50,817 nt of DNA from the NCBI GenBank assembly GCA_904501835.1, contig CAJGBW010000003.1, forward strand, positions 1 to 50,817. The letters run 5' to 3'. The stretch's first letter is position 1, and the number at the start of each line of letters is the position of its first letter. The translations under genes and the position numbers were made by a program. The notes under the pieces were generated by a model that searched no databases, was not told the DNA's origin, and saw only the letters and a list, made by a program, of their open reading frames with translations. Positions 34,442 through 41,569 of this stretch are shown here, piece by piece. The DNA is from an uncultured Bacteroidales bacterium (GTDB lineage Bacteria > Bacteroidota > Bacteroidia > Bacteroidales > UBA932).

Positions 34442-35562
34442 ACAGTCAATTCTCTCCAAGCTTTAACAAAGGCTGCGGCTGTCTCCTGACTGACCGTCAA
34501 AGAGGGGAGAAGGCGAATGACGCCGGCTCCGGCAGCTCCGGTAAAGAAATGTTTTTCAAACAAAAGTTTGTCTCTCAAACCGATATACTCCTCTTTCAGT
34601 TGCATACCAATCATAAGGCCCTTGCCTCTATATTCAACCAAGGCCTTATCTTCGCCAAGTTCCTTCTTGAAATACTCTCCCATACGGGCTGCATTCTCAA
34701 CAAGGTGCTCGTTTTCAATGACATCGATGACCGCCAACGCTGCGGTGCAAGCCAAATGGTTGCCACCGAAAGTGGTACCGAGCATGCCGTATTCCGCTTT
34801 GAGTTTCGGGGAAATCAAGACGCCACCGATGGGGAAACCATTTCCCATACCCTTGGCGGTGGTGATGATATCCGCCTCGATACCCGCGTGCTGGTGGGCA
34901 AAGAAAAGACCGCTGCGGCCGTATCCGGATTGGATTTCATCCAAAATAAGGTAGGCGCCGTAACGGTCGCAAAGTGCGCGCAAGGACTTCAAGAAACTTT
35001 CGCTGGGCTCATAGATGCCGGCCACTCCCTGAATTCCTTCGATAAGGACCGCAGCATATTCGCCACTGGCTAATTCGCGTTCTACGGCCGCCTCATCATT
35101 CAATGCTACAAAACTGATATGGTCCGTCTTGTTGAATGGGGCTTGAATCTTGGGGTTGTCTGTGGCACTGACCGCTCCGCTGGTTCTTCCGTGGAAGGCT
35201 TTTTTGAAAGCGAGAATCTTGGCTTTTCCGCTGGCGAATGACGCCAATTTCATGGCATTTTCATTCGCTTCTGCGCCACTGTTGCACAAAAACAATTTGT
35301 AGTCTTCATAGTGGGAGACCCTGCCCAATCTCTCTGCCAAATCCTGCTGCAAGGAGTTTTGTACCGCATTGGAATAAAATCCCAAACGGGTAAGTTGCTC
35401 GCTGAGCATTTTGACATAGTGGGGATGGCTGTGTCCTATGCTGATTACCGCGTGGCCGCCATAGAGGTCGGTATATTCCACACCGTTTTTATCCCATAGG
35501 GTCGTATCCAAGCCTTTTACCGGCTCGATATCCCACAATTTATATACTTCAAATAAATTCAT
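34438..35562 (-). CDS. argD: N-acylornithine aminotransferase (ArgD)
   Basis: ArgD is a class III PLP aminotransferase that converts N-acylglutamate semialdehyde to N-acylornithine with glutamate as amino donor. The 374-residue protein shows FLCNSGAEANE (91-101), FHGRTSGAVSAT, the PLP-binding LILDEIQSGYGRSG with Asp208, and Schiff-base Lys237 in TTAKGMGNGFP. It begins six bases after argC and its stop forms an ATGA overlap with argF'. Confidence 0.95.
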   Translation of the reverse strand: MNLFEVYKLWDIEPVKGLDTTLWDKNGVEYTDLYGGHAVISIGHSHPHYVKMLSEQLTRLGFYSNAVQNSLQQDLAERLGRVSHYEDYKLFLCNSGAEANENAMKLASFASGKAKILAFKKAFHGRTSGAVSATDNPKIQAPFNKTDHISFVALNDEAAVERELASGEYAAVLIEGIQGVAGIYEPSESFLKSLRALCDRYGAYLILDEIQSGYGRSGLFFAHQHAGIEADIITTAKGMGNGFPIGGVLISPKLKAEYGMLGTTFGGNHLACTAALAVIDVIENEHLVENAARMGEYFKKELGEDKALVEYRGKGLMIGMQLKEEYIGLRDKLLFEKHFFTGAAGAGVIRLLPSLTVSQETAAAFVKAWRELTV

Positions 35563-35568
35563 ATCGTA

Positions 35569-36531
35569 CTAAAATGCTGATGCTTTTAGTCCCAATCCCA
35601 TTGTTTCGGGGAGACCGCAAATCAAATTCATATTTTGCAACGCTTGTCCGCTGGCGCCTTTCAAAAGGTTGTCCACTACGGATGAAATCACCAATTTGCC
35701 CTCATGTTTTTCAACGTGTACCAGACATTTGTTGGTATTGACTACTTGTTTGAGATCCACCCCCTTGTCGCTGACAAAAGTAAAGGCGGCATCTTTATAA
35801 TAGTCTTTGTACAAAGCGACAGCCTCTTCTTCGCTCAAAGGACAATCGGTGTAGATGCTCGCAAAAATTCCGCGGGCAAAATCACCGCGTACCGGCACAA
35901 AGTGAATCTGTGCGTCAAAGCCGGGCTGCAAAAGTCCCAAATCTCTGCGGATTTCAATCAAGTGCTGGTGGGTAAATACTTTGTAAGTGGAGATATTGTT
36001 GTTGCGCCAGCTGAAATGTGAGGTGGCGGAGGGTTTTACACCTGCGCCCGTCGAACCGGTGATGGCGGTAATATCAATGTCGCTTTTAAGGAGTCCGGCT
36101 GCAGCCAGAGGAAGCAGACCGAGTTGGATACAGGTGGCAAAACAGCCCGGATTGGCAATCAATTGAGCCTGGCTGATTTTTTCACGCTGCATTTCAGGAA
36201 GACCATAGACATATCCGGCGCTTTCATCGCGGAAGTCTTGTGCCAGATCCACGACCTTCAAATGGGCGGGACGGGGATTGTTGGCCCAGAATTCTCCACT
36301 TTTTCCGTGAGCGGAACATAAGAAAAGCACATCGATGGTGTTCAGGTCGTAGGAGTCAGAGAATGTCAAGCTGGTGTCTCCCAGCAACCCCCAATGAACA
36401 TCGTACAGATAATTGCCGGCGTTGCTTTCCGAATGTACAAATACAAGCTCGGCTTCAGGATGGTGTACCAACAGACGGATGAGTTCTCCGGCTGTGTATC
36501 CTGCGCCTCCTATGATTCCAATCTTTATCAT
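35569..36531 (-). CDS. argC: N-acylglutamyl-phosphate reductase (ArgC)
   Basis: ArgC reduces N-acylglutamyl phosphate to the semialdehyde with NADPH. The 320-residue protein starts MIKIGIIGGAGYTAGELIRLL with the dinucleotide-binding loop, and has the catalytic Cys130 in ANPGCFAT and the GSTGAGVKPS substrate loop with a downstream HQHLIEI histidine. The ATG overlaps the argG stop as ATGA, so the two are translationally coupled. Confidence 0.96.
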   Translation of the reverse strand: MIKIGIIGGAGYTAGELIRLLVHHPEAELVFVHSESNAGNYLYDVHWGLLGDTSLTFSDSYDLNTIDVLFLCSAHGKSGEFWANNPRPAHLKVVDLAQDFRDESAGYVYGLPEMQREKISQAQLIANPGCFATCIQLGLLPLAAAGLLKSDIDITAITGSTGAGVKPSATSHFSWRNNNISTYKVFTHQHLIEIRRDLGLLQPGFDAQIHFVPVRGDFARGIFASIYTDCPLSEEEAVALYKDYYKDAAFTFVSDKGVDLKQVVNTNKCLVHVEKHEGKLVISSVVDNLLKGASGQALQNMNLICGLPETMGLGLKASAF

Positions 36532-37736
36532 TTCTCTAATTCGTCGCTATGGTTGCCGTAATATACACGCAGAGGAGTAGAAGTTACTTTGATGAAGCCT
36601 TTCGCATCCTCCGAAGTCCATCCTTTCTGGGTTTCGCCGTATTCGCCGAGTTTGGATTTTACCAAATCATCGGGAGAGTCTACGCCGACCGTAGAGAAAC
36701 CATAAGGACGCAATTCAAGGGTGACTACGCCGTTTACATTGCGCTGGCTGCTCTCCAACATGGCCTCAATGTCTTTCATTACAGGCTCCAGATACTGGCT
36801 CTCGTGCAGGAACATGCCATACCAATTGGCAACCTGGTCTTTCCAATACTGCTGCCATTTGGACAGGGTGAATTTTTCAAGGAATTTATGAGCGGCGATA
36901 ATCAACATGGGAGCGGCTGCCTCAAAACCCACACGGCCTTTGATGCCGATGATGGTGTCGCCCACGTGCATATCGCGACCGATACCGTATGCGGCACCGA
37001 TTTCTTCAATGGCTTGGATGGCGGCAATTTTATCGTCATATTTCTTGCCATTGACGGAAACAAGCTCTCCTTTTTCAAAACCGATGGACAGAATTTCGCT
37101 GCCCTGGCGGCTCACTTGTTTGAGATAAGCGCTCTCGGGCAAGCCTGCGCGTGAGTCTAAAATCTCGCCACCGCAGATGGAAGTACCCCAGATACCCACA
37201 TTATAGGAGTATTTGAGTTTGGCGAAATCAGCCTCAAATCCGTTTGCGTTCAAATAGTCAACCTCTTCTTTGCGGGTAAGGTTGCCGTCACGGGTGAGGG
37301 TGATGATTTCGATGTCGGGACACATCACCAAGAAAGTCATGTCAAAACGAATCTGGTCGTTGCCGGCACCGGTTGAGCCGTGTGCAATGGCAGATGCACC
37401 GATTTCATTGGCATAACGGGCGATGGCCATGCCCTGGAAAACTCGCTCGGAAGATACGCTGATAGGGTAGGTGCCGTTACGCAATACATTTCCGAATACC
37501 ATGTATTTCAAGCTGCGCTCGTAATATTCTTTGGTTACGTCGATGGTTACATACTTGGTCGCTCCCAATTTGTAGGCGTTCTCTTCGTTGGTTTTAAGCT
37601 GCTCGGGGCTGAATCCGCCGGTGTTGGCACATACGGCGTGCACCTCGTAGCCTTTTTCTTTTGCCAGATACATTACTGTGTAAGAGGTATCCAGACCGCC
37701 GCTGAATGCGACAACAACCTTTTTCTTGTTTTCCAT
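36528..37736 (-). CDS. argG: Argininosuccinate synthase
   Basis: ArgG joins citrulline and aspartate at the expense of ATP. The 402-residue protein has the PP-loop SGGLDTS at 12-18, GSTGAGNDQIRFD for citrulline/aspartate binding, and SICGGEILDSRAGLPES. It is of the Bacteroidota/Actinobacteria-like longer type. The gene begins nine bases after the GNAT gene, second in the operon. Confidence 0.95.
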   Translation of the reverse strand: MENKKKVVVAFSGGLDTSYTVMYLAKEKGYEVHAVCANTGGFSPEQLKTNEENAYKLGATKYVTIDVTKEYYERSLKYMVFGNVLRNGTYPISVSSERVFQGMAIARYANEIGASAIAHGSTGAGNDQIRFDMTFLVMCPDIEIITLTRDGNLTRKEEVDYLNANGFEADFAKLKYSYNVGIWGTSICGGEILDSRAGLPESAYLKQVSRQGSEILSIGFEKGELVSVNGKKYDDKIAAIQAIEEIGAAYGIGRDMHVGDTIIGIKGRVGFEAAAPMLIIAAHKFLEKFTLSKWQQYWKDQVANWYGMFLHESQYLEPVMKDIEAMLESSQRNVNGVVTLELRPYGFSTVGVDSPDDLVKSKLGEYGETQKGWTSEDAKGFIKVTSTPLRVYYGNHSDELEK

Positions 37737-37745
37737 ATCTTTATT

Positions 37746-38309
37746 CTAATTTTCGTCGGGGTGGTGAATTTCAAGATGCTCTTTAGGATCGTAAAGCAGA
37801 CCGGTACAGATACACATCTTGTAGTTGTGGCTTTGAAGGATATCAAAATGGCGGCATCCTTGGCAGCCTTTCCAGAATTCGGGGTCATCGGTCAGTTCGG
37901 TGAAAGGAACAGGACGGAATCCGAATTCGTAATTCATCTTCATAACGGCAGCGCCGGTCGTGATGGAGAAAATTTTGGCATCGGGGAAAAGTTTGCGCGA
38001 GAGGATAAAGGTCTGCTCCTTGATTTTGCGGGCAATACCCATGCCTCTGAACTTGTGTGCGACTATCAATCCGGAGTTGGCAACGAAACTTTTTCCTCCC
38101 CAGGATTCGATATATGAAAAACCTGCAAACTCTCCTTCGTTAGTCAAGGCGATGACGGCTTTTCCGGACAACATTTTGGAAGAAATGTATTCGGGCGAGC
38201 GTTTTGCAATGCCGGTTCCTCTCTCTTTTGAAGAGATATAAATCTCATCTACAATTTCTTGCGAATATTTTGTGTGCCTTTCATCGGCAACCATTACTAA
38301 AATCTCCAT
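37746..38309 (-). CDS. GNAT acyltransferase at the head of the arginine operon; candidate N-succinylglutamate synthase
   Basis: The 187-residue protein is a GCN5-related N-acyltransferase: HKFRGMGIARKI (about 85-96) is the acyl-CoA pyrophosphate-binding loop, and IFSITTGAAVMKMNYEFGF the following strand and helix. The C-terminus holds a cysteine cluster, CQGC (149-152) and CIC (166-168), that could bind a metal. No argA or argJ is in the operon, so this gene may supply the acylglutamate that starts the pathway. That is inference from position; GNAT proteins have many substrates. The ATG at 38309 lies six bases after a perfect -7 element; an in-frame TTG inside that element is rejected as the start. 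Confidence 0.75.
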   Translation of the reverse strand: MEILVMVADERHTKYSQEIVDEIYISSKERGTGIAKRSPEYISSKMLSGKAVIALTNEGEFAGFSYIESWGGKSFVANSGLIVAHKFRGMGIARKIKEQTFILSRKLFPDAKIFSITTGAAVMKMNYEFGFRPVPFTELTDDPEFWKGCQGCRHFDILQSHNYKMCICTGLLYDPKEHLEIHHPDEN

Positions 38310-38315
38310 TTTCTG

Positions 38316-38348
38316 CAAATTTACTCTACATGCTTAAAATCTTACAAA
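38316..38348 (-). promoter_or_regulatory. Promoter of the arginine operon
   Basis: On the minus strand TTTG (38345-38348), a 21-nt spacer and TAAATTTG (38316-38323) fit the Bacteroidetes consensus. Only six bases (cagaaa) separate the -7 element from the GNAT ATG, so the message should be leaderless or nearly so. No arginine-box dyad is evident. Confidence 0.72.
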
Positions 38349-38385
38349 AATAGTCCTTTTCTGCCAAATATTCAAAAAAAATAAC

Positions 38386-38393
38386 TATTTTTG
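38386..38393 (+). promoter_or_regulatory. -7 element of proC-proB-proA
   Basis: TATTTTTG matches TAnnTTTG and lies 27 nt before the proC ATG. The only -33 candidate, tctg at 38360-38363, is weak and 22 nt away. The promoter diverges from the arginine promoter in the same 111-bp spacer. Confidence 0.6.
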
Positions 38394-38420
38394 GGCTTGT
38401 AAACCAAAAAGAATGAAGAA

Positions 38421-39197
38421 ATGAAACTTGCGATTATCGGTGCAGGAAATATGGGCGGTGCTACCGCGAGAGGTCTGCTCTCTTCAGGAGCGATTCAACC
38501 CGCAGATTTGATTATCACGGATGCCAATCCTGCAGCATTGAGCTATTTTGCTGAAAAAGGGGCAGTTACCACTACGGATAACAAGGCGGCTTTCGATGCG
38601 GCCGATGTGATTATCATTGTGGTGAAGCCTTGGATTGTCTCCAAAGTGCTTGAGCAGGTGAAAGACTGTCAGAAGAGCGGTAAAATTGTGGTTTGTATGG
38701 CGGCTGGTGTGAAACCGGAGGTGATTCTTCCCGAATTGGCCGAGGATACCGATTTTATGTATCTGATTCCCAATACTTCCATTGAAATCGGCGAAAGTAT
38801 GAGTTTCATTTCTCCTTATCGTGCTGGCAAAGAGGCCGTTGAGACGGTTGAGGCTTTGTTTGCGCAGGTAGGTAAAGTGAAAAAAGTCGCTTACGAACAT
38901 TTGGGCGGTGCCATTTCGCTCGCTTCTTGCGGAATCGCTTATGCTATGCGTTATATCCGTGCGGCAGCTGAAGGGGGTGTGGAACTCGGTTTCTATCCCC
39001 AGGATGCGACGGAAATCGTGTGTCAGACGGTCAAAGGAGCGGCAGCCTTGATTGAGGCGCATCATTCTCATCCCGAGGTGGAAATCGACAAGGTTACCAC
39101 GCCCGGAGGTCTTACCATCAAGGGACTCAATGCCATGGAAGATGCCGGTTTTACCAAGGCGGTCATCCAGGGTTTGAAAGCCGGAAGCAAATCCTAA
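38421..39197 (+). CDS. proC: Pyrroline-5-carboxylate reductase
   Basis: ProC reduces pyrroline-5-carboxylate to proline with NAD(P)H. The 258-residue protein starts MKLAIIGAGNMGGATARGL with the Rossmann loop GAGNMG, and has IVVKPW, the IPNTS segment, and the C-terminal signature region EVEIDKVTTPGGLTIKGLNAME with TPGG(x)T. A three-codon frame ATG AAG AAA TGA at 38413 overlaps its ATG. proB follows after 16 nt, so the three proline genes form an operon. Confidence 0.95.
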   Translation: MKLAIIGAGNMGGATARGLLSSGAIQPADLIITDANPAALSYFAEKGAVTTTDNKAAFDAADVIIIVVKPWIVSKVLEQVKDCQKSGKIVVCMAAGVKPEVILPELAEDTDFMYLIPNTSIEIGESMSFISPYRAGKEAVETVEALFAQVGKVKKVAYEHLGGAISLASCGIAYAMRYIRAAAEGGVELGFYPQDATEIVCQTVKGAAALIEAHHSHPEVEIDKVTTPGGLTIKGLNAMEDAGFTKAVIQGLKAGSKS

Positions 39198-39213
39198 TTT
39201 TAAGTGAGGAAAC

Positions 39214-40278
39214 ATGCGTCTGGTTGTAAAAGTCGGTAGCAATGTTCTGACCCGTCAGGACGGCACCTTGAATCTGGAGAGAATGCAGTCGCTGGTGGCC
39301 CAGGTGGCCCAGGTACTGCGTATGGGACATGAGGTGATTTTGGTGTCCAGCGGTGCCGTGGCTTGTGGTCGTAATATATTGAAAACCAGCGAGAAATTGG
39401 ATGAAGTAGAACAGCGTCAGTTGTTCTCTGCCGTCGGTCAGGTCAGCCTGATGGCGCATTATCGCGAATTGTTTGCCGCACAGGGCCTTCATATCGGTCA
39501 GGTGCTTACGATGAAGGAGAATTTTTCTACCCGTCGTTTCTATCTGAACCAAAGGCATTGTATGAGCGTGATGCTTCGTAACGGCGTTGTACCCGTCGTG
39601 AATGAAAATGACACGGTGAGTGTGACGGAACTGATGTTTACAGACAACGATGAATTATCGGGTATTCTGGCTTCCATGATGGGAGCGGACAGCCTGATTA
39701 TTTTGAGCAATATAGATGGTATCTATGATGGGCCTCCTTCTTCCGAAGGGAGTCGTGTCATCCCTTATATTGAGCCCGGAAAAGACCTTTCTGCCTATAT
39801 CCAAGCCAAGAAAAGCAGTTTTGGCCGAGGTGGCATGCTGACGAAATCTTCGATTGCTTCCAAGGTGGCGCAGGAGGGAATACGTGTGATTATAGCCAAT
39901 GGCACGCGAGAGCAGATTTTGCCCGATTTGCTGACCTCTCCCCAGACAACCGTGCATACGGAATTTGTTCCTGCCGCTGGCGTTTCCAGCGTAAAAAAAT
40001 GGATAGCCCATAGCGATGGTTTTGCCAAAGGACGCGTATTTATCAATGAAAGGGCGACGCAGGCGCTTTCGCAAATGAAAGTGATGAGTCTTTTGATGGT
40101 CGGCGTCACGGCGGTAGAGGGCGATTTTGAGGAAGGAGATATCATCAACATTCTGGATCCTAACGGACATGTGGTGGCCGTAGGAAAGTCGGGACATTCC
40201 AGTCGTGAAGCCCGCGAACTCATCGGGCAGCACGATGTAAAACCCATGGTGCATTACGATTATCTTTATATCTTATAG
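39214..40278 (+). CDS. proB: Glutamate 5-kinase with a PUA domain
   Basis: ProB phosphorylates glutamate on its side chain. The 354-residue protein has the amino-acid-kinase start RLVVKVGSNVLT, LVSSGAVACGR, VVNENDTVS and the substrate/ATP segment FTDNDELSGILASMM, with GRGGMLTKSSIASKVA. A C-terminal PUA domain (about 270-345, AKGRVFINERATQALS and GDIINILDPNGHVVAVG) is present, as in E. coli. It is followed by proA after three bases. Confidence 0.95.
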   Translation: MRLVVKVGSNVLTRQDGTLNLERMQSLVAQVAQVLRMGHEVILVSSGAVACGRNILKTSEKLDEVEQRQLFSAVGQVSLMAHYRELFAAQGLHIGQVLTMKENFSTRRFYLNQRHCMSVMLRNGVVPVVNENDTVSVTELMFTDNDELSGILASMMGADSLIILSNIDGIYDGPPSSEGSRVIPYIEPGKDLSAYIQAKKSSFGRGGMLTKSSIASKVAQEGIRVIIANGTREQILPDLLTSPQTTVHTEFVPAAGVSSVKKWIAHSDGFAKGRVFINERATQALSQMKVMSLLMVGVTAVEGDFEEGDIINILDPNGHVVAVGKSGHSSREARELIGQHDVKPMVHYDYLYIL

Positions 40279-40281
40279 CTT

Positions 40282-41532
40282 ATGTCAGAAGTTTTGGATT
40301 TGATTTCATCCACCAAGGCGGCAAGTGTCAATATGTCGGATTGGGATGACCAGGCACGCAATCAATTGTTGCTTGTGCTGGCGGACAAATTGTTGGAATC
40401 GAGTGATGAAATTCTTGCTGCAAATGCGCAGGATTTGGCTCGTATGGATGTTTCTAACCCTTTGTATGACAGATTGTTGCTCAATGAGGCTCGTTTGAAA
40501 GGCATTGCTTCCGATATCCGAAATGTAGCGACCCTTCCCACGCCTCTTGGAAAAGTGTTGTCTGATACCCATCTGGATAATGGTCTCCATATCCGTCGTG
40601 TCAGCGTACCTTTCGGGGTGATTGGTATTATCTATGAGGCGCGTCCCAATGTGACTTTTGATGTTTTTTCTCTTTGTTTCAAGAGCGGCAATGCCTGTGT
40701 CTTGAAAGGAGGAAAAGATGCGGACGCTTCCAACCGCGCCATTGTGGCTTTGATTAAGTCCGTTTTGAAAGAAAATGGAATCGATGAAAATATCATCAAC
40801 CTGCTTCCTCCTACCCATGAGGCGACCGGCGAAATGCTTTCAGCCATTGGTTTGGTGGATTTGGTGATTCCCCGCGGCGGACGAAAATTGATTGATTTCG
40901 TACGCGACAACGCCAAAGTTCCTTGTATCGAGACGGGAGCGGGCGTGGTGAATACTTATTTTGATGAGACTGCCGATTTGGAAAAAGGCAAACATATCAT
41001 CTTCAATGCCAAAACCCGTCGCGTGAGCGTGTGCAATGCCTTGGATTGTCTGCTTATCAGCCAGTCGAGGGTGCAGGAACTTCCTGAATTGGTGGGCGAT
41101 ATGGCTGCCAAAAATGTAGTTCTGTATGCCGATTCGGCCGCTTATGCCGCGTTGAAAGACGCTTATCCCGCAGAACTTCTGCAAGAGGCGAGTGAGGAGG
41201 ATTTTGGCCGTGAATTCATGGATTATAAAATGGCCATCAAGACGGTGGCGGATGTAAAGGAAGCCGTTTCTCATATCAATCGTTACGGCTCCGGACATAG
41301 TGAGAGCATTATTACCAATTCATCTTTGAATGCGGATTATTTCCGTAAAAAAGTAGATGCTGCCTGTGTCTATGTCAATGCACCGACCAGTTTTACCGAT
41401 GGTGCTCAATTCGGTTTGGGAGCGGAAATCGGTATTTCTACCCAGAAGTTGGGGGCCCGCGGTCCTATGGGTCTGGTGGCGATGACGACCTATAAGTGGC
41501 TCATCGACGGCAACGGTCAGACGCGTCAATAG
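40282..41532 (+). CDS. proA: Gamma-glutamyl phosphate reductase
   Basis: ProA reduces glutamyl phosphate to glutamate semialdehyde with NADPH, which cyclises to pyrroline-5-carboxylate. The 416-residue aldehyde-dehydrogenase-type protein has PFGVIGIIYEARPNVTFD, LKGGKDADASN, VIPRGGRKLIDFV and the catalytic cysteine in RRVSVCNALDCLLI, with GPMGLVAMTTYKW at the C-terminus. It completes the proBA-C pathway within one operon. The following AAA+ gene starts within 40 bp. Confidence 0.96.
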   Translation: MSEVLDLISSTKAASVNMSDWDDQARNQLLLVLADKLLESSDEILAANAQDLARMDVSNPLYDRLLLNEARLKGIASDIRNVATLPTPLGKVLSDTHLDNGLHIRRVSVPFGVIGIIYEARPNVTFDVFSLCFKSGNACVLKGGKDADASNRAIVALIKSVLKENGIDENIINLLPPTHEATGEMLSAIGLVDLVIPRGGRKLIDFVRDNAKVPCIETGAGVVNTYFDETADLEKGKHIIFNAKTRRVSVCNALDCLLISQSRVQELPELVGDMAAKNVVLYADSAAYAALKDAYPAELLQEASEEDFGREFMDYKMAIKTVADVKEAVSHINRYGSGHSESIITNSSLNADYFRKKVDAACVYVNAPTSFTDGAQFGLGAEIGISTQKLGARGPMGLVAMTTYKWLIDGNGQTRQ

Positions 41533-41569
41533 CAGGAGCGTGAATGAAACAGCTGCAAATACTCGTTAT

